Of a stretch of DNA of 64,000 bases, positions 10,201 through 18,086 are shown in pieces (the first letter of the stretch is position 1; each line of letters begins with the position of its first letter). Source of the DNA: Bacteroidota bacterium (GTDB lineage: Bacteria; Bacteroidota; Bacteroidia; Cytophagales; Cyclobacteriaceae); NCBI GenBank assembly GCA_023393375.1, contig JAEWLI010000204.1:19176-83175 (forward strand), given 5' to 3'. Below the pieces are notes generated by a model, which was not told where the DNA came from, did no database searches, and saw only the letters and a program-made list of their open reading frames with translations. Both the position numbers and the translations under genes were made by a program.

Positions 10201-11127
10201 TTACTTTTCCCTTTCCTTGATTTCAGCTAATTTTCTAAATAAAGCTTTTTCTTCTTCACTTAGCTGTTTAGGAAGCTGTACATCTATCTTGACATACAAA
10301 TCACCAAAATTATTCTGATGATCGTAATCAGGCATACCCAGGCCTTTTAATCGCAGCACTTTACCATTTTCGCTTCCCTCCGGGATGTTGATCACCATAT
10401 TGCCTTTTAAGGTATTGATAGTGGCTTTACCACCCAAAATTGCTGTATACAAATCCAGATTTAATGATTTGTGAAGATCATTACCCTGCCTTTCAAATTC
10501 CGGATGTTTAGATACCGCAATTTTTACATACAGATCTCCGGTTTCTCCTCCCCGGATACCTCTTCCCCCTTTCTGTTTTATTCGCAACGTCTGACCATCA
10601 GCTACTCCTGGTTTGATTTTAATTCTGAGTTTTTGCCCGTCTCTATCTATCAATCTGGTAGTGCCGGTAAAAGCTTCTTCCAACGATAAAGTCATGCTGG
10701 CTTCATAATCCTGCCCTTTAAATCCCTGCTGCTGACGCGCCCCTTCAAATCCACCGCCAAAAAAACTTTGAAAAAAATCAGAAAAACCTGCTCCCCCAAA
10801 TACATCATGAATATTTTCAAACTCCACACGGGCTCCTCCCCGCCGGCCACCAAATCCATTCCATCCAGTATTAAAACCTCCCCCCTCTTGGGGATTGCCA
10901 TACTGGCTCCAATTTGATCCAAGGGTATCATATTTTTTTCTCTTCTCAGGATCCTTCAATACCTCATAAGCTTCTGCCACTTCCTTAAACTTATTTTCGG
11001 CCGTTTGATCTCCTTTATTTTTATCAGGATGATATTTTACAGCCAACTTACGATAAGCTTTTTTAATTTCTTCTTGTGTAGCGTTCTTATCAATACCCAG
11101 TGTTTTATAATAATCCCTGTAATCCAT
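10201..11127 (-). CDS. DnaJ C-type co-chaperone (CbpA-like)
   Basis: This 308-residue protein starts with a J domain (residues 1-70, HPD at 33-35). A Gly/Phe/Arg-rich linker follows (about 72-135), then a DnaJ C-terminal substrate-binding domain ([32 protein letters not shown]). There is no Cys-rich zinc-finger region, which separates it from DnaJ itself and matches the CbpA type. It would stimulate DnaK ATPase and deliver unfolded clients. It is divergent from an Hsp20 gene across 288 bases, so the two may share stress control. Confidence 0.92.
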   Translation of the reverse strand: MDYRDYYKTLGIDKNATQEEIKKAYRKLAVKYHPDKNKGDQTAENKFKEVAEAYEVLKDPEKRKKYDTLGSNWSQYGNPQEGGGFNTGWNGFGGRRGGARVEFENIHDVFGGAGFSDFFQSFFGGGFEGARQQQGFKGQDYEASMTLSLEEAFTGTTRLIDRDGQKLRIKIKPGVADGQTLRIKQKGGRGIRGGETGDLYVKIAVSKHPEFERQGNDLHKSLNLDLYTAILGGKATINTLKGNMVINIPEGSENGKVLRLKGLGMPDYDHQNNFGDLYVKIDVQLPKQLSEEEKALFRKLAEIKEREK

Positions 11128-11354
11128 ATTCTCATAAACATTTATTCCTGTGCCTTTGATTGCTTTTATTAAATATATTTCAATTTTTATACCATTGGTT
11201 TTTTAATATATTATGAAAATTTTTATCTCCACCACAATGACGCTTGCGTACCTCAGATCAAAAAGAACGAGCAATACATGTCATAATGTCATCATAATTG
11301 TATCTCTTAATGGAATATGAGCCATTTTGTCTTGTTTGTGGTGGATTTTAGGAA

Positions 11355-11369
11355 TGGCACTTGAATTGT
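11355..11369 (+). promoter_or_regulatory. Sigma-54-like promoter upstream of hsp20
   Basis: TGGCACTTGAATTGT fits the -24/-12 consensus TGGCAC-N5-TTGC with exact spacing and one change (final C to T). It lies 47 bases before the hsp20 start codon. No TAnnTTTG element was recognised at this gene. Confidence 0.4.
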
Positions 11370-11403
11370 CAAAGAAAATTTGAAAGCAATTATAAACATA
11401 AAA

Positions 11404-11410
11404 ACGGAGG
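11404..11410 (+). promoter_or_regulatory. Strong Shine-Dalgarno site fixing the hsp20 start
   Basis: ACGGAGG stands five bases before the ATG at 11416. Such a good match to the 16S rRNA tail is unusual in this phylum and argues against the upstream in-frame ATG at 11380. Confidence 0.75.
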
Positions 11411-11415
11411 TTATT

Positions 11416-11829
11416 ATGACTATCATTAGAAGATACAACACTTTATTACCAGATTATCTGGAGAGATTTTTTGGAAAAGATTATCAGGAATTAAATCATT
11501 ATCATCAGCCAAAACCAAGGGTGAATGTAGTGGAAAACAATGATGATTTTGTTTTGGAAATGGCAGCTCCAGGTTATAATAAGAAAGATTTTGAAATTAA
11601 CGTGGAAAATGAACTTTTAACCATCTCTGTCAAAAATGAGGTTAAAAATGATCAAAACTATGTATTGAGGGAATTTAATGCAAACAGCTTTGAAAGGGTA
11701 TTTACATTGCCGGAATCAGTGATTTCTGACAATATTAAGGCTACTTACCAGGATGGGATATTATATGTAACACTACCTAAAAAGGAAGAAGCCAAACCGA
11801 AGCCACCAAGATTGATTGAAATCAAATAA
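11416..11829 (+). CDS. Small heat shock protein (Hsp20/alpha-crystallin family)
   Basis: This 137-residue protein is of normal IbpA/Hsp20 size. A short N-terminal arm with aromatic residues (LLPDYLERFFG) precedes the alpha-crystallin domain at about residues 33-122, which begins PRVNVVENNDDFVLEM and ends YQDGILYVTLPKKE. The C-terminal tail has the I-x-I motif (LIEIK) that docks neighbouring subunits in the oligomer. It would hold unfolding proteins for DnaK/ClpB without ATP. The strong Shine-Dalgarno site suggests high expression on demand. The neighbouring divergent DnaJ-type gene fits a stress role. Confidence 0.95.
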   Translation: MTIIRRYNTLLPDYLERFFGKDYQELNHYHQPKPRVNVVENNDDFVLEMAAPGYNKKDFEINVENELLTISVKNEVKNDQNYVLREFNANSFERVFTLPESVISDNIKATYQDGILYVTLPKKEEAKPKPPRLIEIK

Positions 11830-11840
11830 AACCACGATAG

Positions 11841-11873
11841 AAAGAGGGTTCAAAATTGACCCTCTTTTTTATT
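11841..11873. terminator. Terminator between hsp20 and the Nudix gene
   Basis: AAAGAGGGT at 11841-11849 pairs with ACCCTCTTT at 11859-11867, followed by a T run. It lies between convergent genes, so it could serve both. Confidence 0.88.
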
Positions 11874-11875
11874 TT

Positions 11876-12307
11876 TTATTTCGCAAAAGCGCGCTGTAAA
11901 GCCTGCCGGATAATCTCCTGATGATCAAAGGCCAATAATGGCAATTGATCAGTATCAAACCATCTGGCATCTTTAGCATCGTCAGCAGCTACAGCTATTG
12001 CTTCATGATCTATCACTGTATAAAAAGCAATACTTATCACCCGGTCTCTTGGATCACGATCAGGTTGACCAAATGCTCCAACCTGATGAAACGATTTTAA
12101 ATCCAGACCCGTTTCTTCCTTCAATTCTCTGGCGACCGACTGTTCCAGGGTTTCATCCATTTCGACAAAACCTCCTGGAAGTGCCCATAAATCCTTAAAC
12201 GGTTCTTTCTTTCTTTGAATTAAAAGAATCCTGGTTAGATTTTCTTTAACATACAACACTACTGCATCAACAGTAACCGAAGGTCGGGGATATTTATAAA
12301 CCGGCAT
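11876..12307 (-). CDS. Nudix hydrolase, last gene of the NAD operon
   Basis: This 143-residue single Nudix domain carries a complete Nudix box (GGFVEMDETLEQSVARE followed by LKEETGL; consensus Gx5Ex7REUxEExGU). It is strikingly similar to the N-terminal domain of the NrtR regulator at 17360: both have F-G-x-x-D-R-D-P-R-x-R-V-I-S-I and a LPxLAFDH stretch. NrtR relatives bind or hydrolyse ADP-ribose, so an ADP-ribose or NAD-related pyrophosphatase is the best guess. It starts 11 bases after pncB and lacks a DNA-binding domain. Confidence 0.85.
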   Translation of the reverse strand: MPVYKYPRPSVTVDAVVLYVKENLTRILLIQRKKEPFKDLWALPGGFVEMDETLEQSVARELKEETGLDLKSFHQVGAFGQPDRDPRDRVISIAFYTVIDHEAIAVAADDAKDARWFDTDQLPLLAFDHQEIIRQALQRAFAK

Positions 12308-12318
12308 ATCTATTTTTT

Positions 12319-13656
12319 TTATACAAAAATTTCCTGTTCATTCATTCCTGTAACTCCAAAAATCTTCTTAAACCTTTCTACCCGCTCTGGACTTCCCATG
12401 GCTTTTCCGGGGTTATCGCTTAATTTGACTGCTGATTTTCCATTGGCTTCAGTTACCTTGATGACCATACTGAATGGTTTAAATTGGGACAGTGAAGGCC
12501 AGGAATTGGAAGACCAACAAGCTTTGCAGTCATTAGTCGCCATAGTACCCAAACCAAAAGTATAAGTACCTACCCTTTGACTGAATTGTTTATACAACGC
12601 TACCATTCTTTCGGCATCAAGACCATCACTTGGAATTAATATTTTCGTTTTCGGATCAACGCCATGCTTTTCCCACCAGGAGATGTATTCTTCACTGGCA
12701 ATCACTGGATCCTTTGAATCGATCCTGGCTCCTACACATTTTTCAGCTACCCATTCCGGAGCTTGATTTAGAAATTGGGTGGTGCCAAATGTATCAGGCA
12801 GTATTACTGATAGTTCGGGGAACATGTCATACCAAAGTTTCACTACCTCATATTGAGAATTACGAATGGCTTCGTCTGTTTCATCCGTAAGATTGGCTGC
12901 CACCATTGGTAGTTCGTGTGCATTGGTACCTTTTGGATTGCTACTACCTAATTGCATGGATAATAATACATTTGAAGTGCCTACACATTGACCCGGCAAC
13001 ATGTCCTTAAAAGACTGTAATATAAGCTGGTGCCACTTTTTACTGTGACGCCTTCTGGTGCCAAATTCAGAAAATGTCAAACCAGGCTCTTCTTTTATCT
13101 TAGAAATAGACCGATTTATCCGCTGGAACATCGCTGTGTAGATGCTCATGAACTCGAACTTACTGACTTTGTATTTCCTGTGAATGCCATAATAATACAT
13201 CTCGGATATTAGTGACATGGCAATGGTTTCCCAGTAAGTGACTTCTGACCATTTACCTTCAAAATATAGTTCAAAATCACCATTTTTTTCTTTCAAATAA
13301 AAATCCGGTAAAGAAAGCTTTTTTAAGAACTGAAGAAAATCCTCCTTAAACATTCTTCTGTCACCAGGCATAGGCATTCCTCTGAGAAAAGCAATTTCAG
13401 CTTCACTTAACTGAAGGGTTCTGATATGATTAAGTTGTCCCCGAAGTTCATCCTCATGAATAATCTCTGCCAGTTTGATATCTTTAGTTCTCACAATCAG
13501 AGAAAATTTTACATTTGCTTCTGCCCAATCCTTCTTTGACCAAATCAACTGACCCATTGGAAATTTGTATATGTCCAGATCCAATAAACTGGAAATAATT
13601 GGCTCGTCAGAAGCTTGACAGAAGATATCTTTTGGTGAAATTAAATAGTTTGACAT
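12319..13656 (-). CDS. pncB: Nicotinate phosphoribosyltransferase
   Basis: This 445-residue protein is of the expected PncB length. It shows the conserved stretches SEFGTRRRHS, GTSNVLLSMQLG with the following H-E-L-P-M (including the autophosphorylated-type histidine region), LPDTFGTTQFL and FGLGTMATND. It joins nicotinate to PRPP, using ATP, to give nicotinate mononucleotide, the key step of the Preiss-Handler salvage path. It starts three bases after nadM ends and sits between nadM and the Nudix gene in a five-gene minus-strand cluster. Confidence 0.95.
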   Translation of the reverse strand: MSNYLISPKDIFCQASDEPIISSLLDLDIYKFPMGQLIWSKKDWAEANVKFSLIVRTKDIKLAEIIHEDELRGQLNHIRTLQLSEAEIAFLRGMPMPGDRRMFKEDFLQFLKKLSLPDFYLKEKNGDFELYFEGKWSEVTYWETIAMSLISEMYYYGIHRKYKVSKFEFMSIYTAMFQRINRSISKIKEEPGLTFSEFGTRRRHSKKWHQLILQSFKDMLPGQCVGTSNVLLSMQLGSSNPKGTNAHELPMVAANLTDETDEAIRNSQYEVVKLWYDMFPELSVILPDTFGTTQFLNQAPEWVAEKCVGARIDSKDPVIASEEYISWWEKHGVDPKTKILIPSDGLDAERMVALYKQFSQRVGTYTFGLGTMATNDCKACWSSNSWPSLSQFKPFSMVIKVTEANGKSAVKLSDNPGKAMGSPERVERFKKIFGVTGMNEQEIFV

Positions 13657-13659
13657 AGA

Positions 13660-14193
13660 TTATTCTATTTTAGAAAGATTATAATTGTAATATGCAATGG
13701 CTTTCTGGACTATTGCAGGATTCAGGAATTTATCTAAATCATCATATTTATTTTGTTGGATAAGTTCACGAATCATGGATGCACTGATGCCATCATTGTC
13801 TCTATCAATTATGAACTGGGTTTTAAATTCCTTCGACAAATAGCGTAAATCTTCTTCACTTCCTCCATAAAAAATAAACTCACCGTTCAAGTCTGTTTCA
13901 ATTTGTTTAATTTGTGCCAGCCACTTTTCAAATGTATTGTCAAAATCATCCTTAATTTCCCGATAAGGGTTGATATCAGGCAAAGGCAATATGTTGATAT
14001 TGGGAAATACACATTTAATCATTTCTTTTCTTTGGTCAAAAGAAAAGGGAGTAGAGGAATTTAATATATTGGAAGATCCGATCATAATGAGTGTGTTATG
14101 ACCATGCTGCTTCAAAACACTTTTTGTAATATTTTCATGTCCTAAATGATATGGGGCAAACCTGCCCAACTGAACACCAATCCTCTTTTTCAT
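13660..14193 (-). CDS. nadM: Nicotinamide/nicotinate mononucleotide adenylyltransferase (NadM-type)
   Basis: This 177-residue nucleotidyltransferase has the ATP-binding GRFAPYHLGHENI stretch (H-x-G-H) near the N-terminus and ISASMIRE (ISxxxxR type) near the end. It fits the NadM family better than NadD in length and motif form. It turns nicotinate or nicotinamide mononucleotide into the dinucleotide. It is four bases from pncB and about 65 from nadE, giving a complete salvage order. Another adenylyltransferase of the same superfamily is possible, but the context is strong. Confidence 0.8.
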   Translation of the reverse strand: MKKRIGVQLGRFAPYHLGHENITKSVLKQHGHNTLIMIGSSNILNSSTPFSFDQRKEMIKCVFPNINILPLPDINPYREIKDDFDNTFEKWLAQIKQIETDLNGEFIFYGGSEEDLRYLSKEFKTQFIIDRDNDGISASMIRELIQQNKYDDLDKFLNPAIVQKAIAYYNYNLSKIE

Positions 14194-14259
14194 TTTTGAT
14201 TTTAATACTTTATAAACCCCAACTTCAGAAGATGTAGGTCTGTAAGTAAAATTTTATAA

Positions 14260-16140
14260 TTATTTACTCAAAATTTCTTCCTTTAATTTTAGATACCTTC
14301 TGGTAAAATGATAGCCATTTTGCGCTTCCCTTAAATCAAATCCAAATGCTCTTCTGCTCACCGTAATGACGGGAGGAGCCTGGATTCTTTTGAATATGCT
14401 TATCTTATAAGACCGCCATTTGTGCTCCAGGTCATCAATAAATTCCTGGTCACTATTGAAGAGTTTCTTTACAAGACCATCCTCACATTTTATTGTAGCT
14501 TCCAAATTTCCCTCTTTATAAAACTTTAAAATATCTTCAGGATCCATCCTGAATTCTACAAATGCGCGAACCAAATGATCGTGATAAGCATATTTTATTG
14601 GATCCCCCTTTCCCTCATCAACATTCTGTTCTTCGCTCAATTCTGCACTGGCAGGTATCGTAAAAATGCATTCAGGGACCACATTTTTCAATTCATGAAT
14701 ATATCGGGCAAGATGGTAGACCTCCCATTTATAAAGGTCACCTATGGGTGAAAAAGCACCATTTACATCACCATACAAAGTAGCATATCCTAAAGCAATT
14801 TCCGTTTTATTGCCATTGTTTACAAATACTGCATTAATGGCTGATGCTACAGCAGCCAGTATTCTGGAACCTCGGTCCCTTGCCTGAATGTTTTCTTTGT
14901 TCAATGCTGATAATACCACAGGTTGAGCAAGATTTGAGTCGTCCAGTCGGGTGAAAGTGGCACTTTCCATTTGTTTAACTGTCAATTCATAACTTTCCTG
15001 AATGGGAATGACCGCATAATTAATTCCTAATGATTTTGCCAATTGATATGCCGCATCTTTTGTGGTCTCAGAGTTGAACTTTGAGGGCATATTTACACCA
15101 TATACATTTTCCGGACCTAAAGCTTCTGCAAGCAAAAGTGTACTTAAAGTTGAATCAATTCCACCACTGATCCCTATAACCACTTTTTTTGTAGGAAGCT
15201 TTTCAAAAAACTTTCTGATGCCATAAATCAAGCCGTGGTACAATTCATCTGTATCAGCATCTTTGCTCATCAACGGGTCAGCTAAAATCACCTTTTCAGT
15301 TACAAAAGGATTTGCTCGAATAATTTTTTCCTGATAACTATCAGCAACCAGGTGTAATGTACCATCGGAATTATAAAAGGTTGAATTTCCATCGAATAAA
15401 AAGATATTTTTCCCATTATTCTGAATACCGGTATTGTTGCAATAAATAAACGGAACAGGTTTACGGCTTATTCTTTCTCTTACCACCCGATGTCTTTTGT
15501 TGTTTTTCCGCCATGTCCATGGAGAACAGGACAGGTTGACAATAATGTCACTTCCGTTTTCCAAAAGGTAATCAATGGGATTGATTGAATAATCTGTACT
15601 CCACATATCTTCACATAAAATCAGACCAATATTAAATCCTATTTTGTCTATGGAAACAGGAAATGGCAAATATGCTTCCTCATAAGTTTTTAAATCATCA
15701 TGGAGTTCTTTTCTATAAGAATAAAAATGCCTGGCATCATCAAATTCCCTGTATTTTGGTAAAAGCGTTTTGTGCACGACTCCTTTGCCCACATAATTCC
15801 CATTTTGTGCTATGAAAGCGGCATTATATTTCCTGATTCTTCCATCTTCGTTGACTCGATTTTGGTCAATGTCCACATTTCCCCAAATGACGATGATATT
15901 TTGGGATGCTTCCAGAATTACCTGGTTATATTCATAACAATCATTTATAAAAGCTTTGTTTTCCCATTCATCGCCAAGCATATACCCAGGGATAACCATT
16001 TCAGGAAATGCGATGACATGATCACCATTATCGATTGCGGCTGTTATGCATTGTAACATTTTCAACACATTCAGATCAGGTCTGCCAGCGATTATTTCCA
16101 ATTGGGCAACCGCGATACTGATGTCATTGAGATTTTTCAT
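14260..16140 (-). CDS. nadE: Glutamine-dependent NAD+ synthetase
   Basis: This 626-residue two-domain enzyme has an N-terminal carbon-nitrogen hydrolase (glutaminase) domain at about residues 5-270. Its triad is visible: E47 in AFPEMVIPG, K124 in HKTLLPKYREFD, and C176 in LILCEDMW. The C-terminal synthetase domain has the P-loop GISGGIDST near residue 322. It amidates deamido-NAD with ammonia channelled from glutamine, the last step of NAD synthesis. It lies between pncA and nadM in the cluster. Confidence 0.96.
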   Translation of the reverse strand: MKNLNDISIAVAQLEIIAGRPDLNVLKMLQCITAAIDNGDHVIAFPEMVIPGYMLGDEWENKAFINDCYEYNQVILEASQNIIVIWGNVDIDQNRVNEDGRIRKYNAAFIAQNGNYVGKGVVHKTLLPKYREFDDARHFYSYRKELHDDLKTYEEAYLPFPVSIDKIGFNIGLILCEDMWSTDYSINPIDYLLENGSDIIVNLSCSPWTWRKNNKRHRVVRERISRKPVPFIYCNNTGIQNNGKNIFLFDGNSTFYNSDGTLHLVADSYQEKIIRANPFVTEKVILADPLMSKDADTDELYHGLIYGIRKFFEKLPTKKVVIGISGGIDSTLSTLLLAEALGPENVYGVNMPSKFNSETTKDAAYQLAKSLGINYAVIPIQESYELTVKQMESATFTRLDDSNLAQPVVLSALNKENIQARDRGSRILAAVASAINAVFVNNGNKTEIALGYATLYGDVNGAFSPIGDLYKWEVYHLARYIHELKNVVPECIFTIPASAELSEEQNVDEGKGDPIKYAYHDHLVRAFVEFRMDPEDILKFYKEGNLEATIKCEDGLVKKLFNSDQEFIDDLEHKWRSYKISIFKRIQAPPVITVSRRAFGFDLREAQNGYHFTRRYLKLKEEILSK

Positions 16141-16292
16141 TTAAATTTCTTTTTATTACTATAATCAAACTTTTTCCCGGCTTTCAAACAACTCAGAAAA
16201 ATCTGAATTATCCGGTACAAACATCTTCAAAAGTAGGCGTTTTTTGAATTTCCATGCAAGCTTTGAAACGCTCACATGCTCTCTACCTTAAT

Positions 16293-17081
16293 TTATAATA
16301 CCAAATCAGTAGTATTTGTGAATTGTATGCCCAATTGCCTTGCTCTTTCATAAATAGGAGTACCAAAATGACCCATGTTGGAAACGTCAGACATGCAGTC
16401 TTCCAGAATAATGAATTTCTGTGCAAGTGAAGGTGCCTCATCCATGGCTTGCCGTAAACTATTCGCCACACAGTGGGATTTAGCTTCACCAGCCAAAATG
16501 ATATGTTGATATCTTTCGAGCGTGTCAATCAACCCCTGGTTAAGTTGTGTTTCCGGGCGATCAGCAACAGGCACATTTGCCCTGAAAATACCAAAATGTT
16601 CTGTTAGCGGGTATGTCCCTTTTGCAATTGTTTGGTAATACTTTCCATCCAATGACCAATCTTTCACTGCCCCCATTAGGCTTTCATTTATTGCAGCACC
16701 TTTAGAACCTGTCAGACAATGGTATGGCCATATCAGGTGACCAAACTCCTTTTGGCTTTCGAGCGTTTTAACATATTTAATCGCTTCCTTTGGATAGAAT
16801 CGCGGTATCCATTTACCTTCATTAATGTCGGTAAGTGTGATCGGTGTGAATGGGTCTGGGTGTTTGCCATTTTTATCCTGCCAAAAAGCCGGGTGTGATA
16901 TATCGTTAACTGGATGACTGTCGATGGTCAACACGATGTGATCGATTTGTTTTTTATTTAAAAGTATCCAATTGGCCAACCTTTTCATATCTTCATCAGC
17001 TCCAGGAACAAATAATGCACCCTCAGGGTCTGTAAAATCAATTTGCCCGTCTATGATGAGCATTGCATATTTATTTTTCAT
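16293..17081 (-). CDS. pncA: Nicotinamidase
   Basis: This 262-residue protein of the isochorismatase-like hydrolase fold has the catalytic triad Asp-Lys-Cys at D11 (IIDGQIDF), K154 (IAKGTY) and C204 (GEAKSHCVANS). The metal site is D54 and H56 in TIDSHP. It is somewhat longer than classic PncA (about 210 residues), with an insertion in the middle. It deamidates nicotinamide to nicotinate, feeding pncB. It is first in the minus-strand salvage cluster, with a promoter overlapping an NrtR-type operator. A 152-base gap to nadE shows no clear signal. Confidence 0.9.
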   Translation of the reverse strand: MKNKYAMLIIDGQIDFTDPEGALFVPGADEDMKRLANWILLNKKQIDHIVLTIDSHPVNDISHPAFWQDKNGKHPDPFTPITLTDINEGKWIPRFYPKEAIKYVKTLESQKEFGHLIWPYHCLTGSKGAAINESLMGAVKDWSLDGKYYQTIAKGTYPLTEHFGIFRANVPVADRPETQLNQGLIDTLERYQHIILAGEAKSHCVANSLRQAMDEAPSLAQKFIILEDCMSDVSNMGHFGTPIYERARQLGIQFTNTTDLVL

Positions 17082-17106
17082 GATTCAATAGATTAAGAAA
17101 AACTAT

Positions 17107-17127
17107 TTTGCGTTATTTCTACGCAAA
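17107..17127. promoter_or_regulatory. NrtR-type operator, site 1
   Basis: TTTGCGT-N7-ACGCAAA is a perfect 7-7-7 inverted repeat. It overlaps the -7 element and the expected start site of the pncA promoter, so a bound protein would block pncA transcription. Confidence 0.75.
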
Positions 17128-17154
17128 TGTAAACAAAAGATCTATATGTGCAAA
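17124..17154 (-). promoter_or_regulatory. Promoter of the pncA-nadE-nadM-pncB cluster
   Basis: On the minus strand, TTTG (17154-17151) and TACATTTG (17131-17124) are separated by 19 bases, matching the Bacteroidetes consensus. The start site would fall near 17118, inside operator site 1. Confidence 0.65.
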
Positions 17155-17158
17155 TTAA

Positions 17159-17179
17159 TTTGTGTGAATTTTACGCAAA
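17159..17179. promoter_or_regulatory. NrtR-type operator, site 2
   Basis: TTTGTGT-N7-ACGCAAA has the same 7-7-7 geometry as site 1, with one mismatch in the left arm. Its centre is 52 bases from that of site 1, about five helical turns. It fills the space between the -33 and -7 elements of the nrtR promoter. Confidence 0.7.
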
Positions 17180-17190
17180 GATTATTTTTG
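17159..17190 (+). promoter_or_regulatory. Promoter of nrtR
   Basis: TTTG at 17159-17162 and TATTTTTG at 17183-17190 are separated by 20 bases. Operator site 2 lies over it, which points to autoregulation. The leader to the ATG at 17360 would be about 160 bases. Confidence 0.6.
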
Positions 17191-17359
17191 TATCCTATCT
17201 TTATCAACATTTTAAACAATAAATTTATTAAAATTACGCATCCTACCCTTAATCTTGACTCACAAAGCAATATTTAGATGGCCAGTGAGCAGAGGTGAGG
17301 CAGAAATTTGTTTTAGGATTCACTATTTTCAAAAATCTAAAATTTAATTTTTAAATTGA

Positions 17360-18046
17360 ATGGATAACAATCAACAAGATATAAAAGTGTCAATAGATGC
17401 GGTGGTATTTGGATACCACAGTGCAGATGGCTTGTCTTTATTGCTGATTAAAAGAAAAATTGACCCATATAAAGGTATGTGGGCATTGCCAGGTGGTTTG
17501 ATTAAAAATGAAGAATCTATTGAAGAAGCAGTACAGCGGGAGTTGGAAGAGGAGACAGGCATCCGGGTGAGTTTCTTGGAACAGTTGTATACATTTGGCA
17601 ATGTAGATCGGGACCCAAGAAACCGGGTAATTTCCATATCTTATTATGCGTTAGTAAAACCGGATCATTTAAAGTTACAAGCTACAACCGATGCCGAAGA
17701 AGCCAGTTGGTTTGCCATTGAAAAATTACCGCCACTTGCTTTTGACCATCACAAAATATTTGATGTCGCCATCACTAGACTGAGAAACAAGGTATTGTAC
17801 CAACCCATCGGCTTTGATCTCTTGGATGAGAAGTTTCCATTTTCTGAATTGGAAAAGCTTTACCGGGCTATTTTTGAAAAAGACTTTGACAGACGGAACT
17901 TCAGAAAAAAAATAATGAAACTGAATATTTTAGAACAACTGGATGAAAAACAACAAATGAAAGTAGGGCGTCCGGGGCCAATCTACCGGTTTGATAAAAA
18001 GCGATATTTTGAATTAATGGCATCCGGGTTTGAAATAAGGCTGTGA
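17360..18046 (+). CDS. nrtR: NrtR-type transcriptional regulator of NAD metabolism
   Basis: This 228-residue protein has an N-terminal Nudix domain (about 1-145) and a C-terminal winged-helix-like domain (about 150-228; LYRAIFEKDFDRRNFRKKI and GRPGPIYRFDKKRY). This is the NrtR architecture, in which ADP-ribose or a related NAD product releases the repressor. Its Nudix box (GGLIKNEESIEEAVQRE then LEEETGI) looks intact, so hydrolytic activity is possible. Divergence from pncA and the two matching palindromes between them support direct control of NAD salvage. Confidence 0.9.
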   Translation: MDNNQQDIKVSIDAVVFGYHSADGLSLLLIKRKIDPYKGMWALPGGLIKNEESIEEAVQRELEEETGIRVSFLEQLYTFGNVDRDPRNRVISISYYALVKPDHLKLQATTDAEEASWFAIEKLPPLAFDHHKIFDVAITRLRNKVLYQPIGFDLLDEKFPFSELEKLYRAIFEKDFDRRNFRKKIMKLNILEQLDEKQQMKVGRPGPIYRFDKKRYFELMASGFEIRL

Positions 18047-18086
18047 AGTAGTGTGATTTACATATACTGAAACCTGATCCGTATAT

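Noticed and set aside
11128..11415. CIRCE/HrcA operator in the dnaJ-hsp20 gap
   Set aside because: The TTAGCACTC-N9-GAGTGCTAA pattern is not present.
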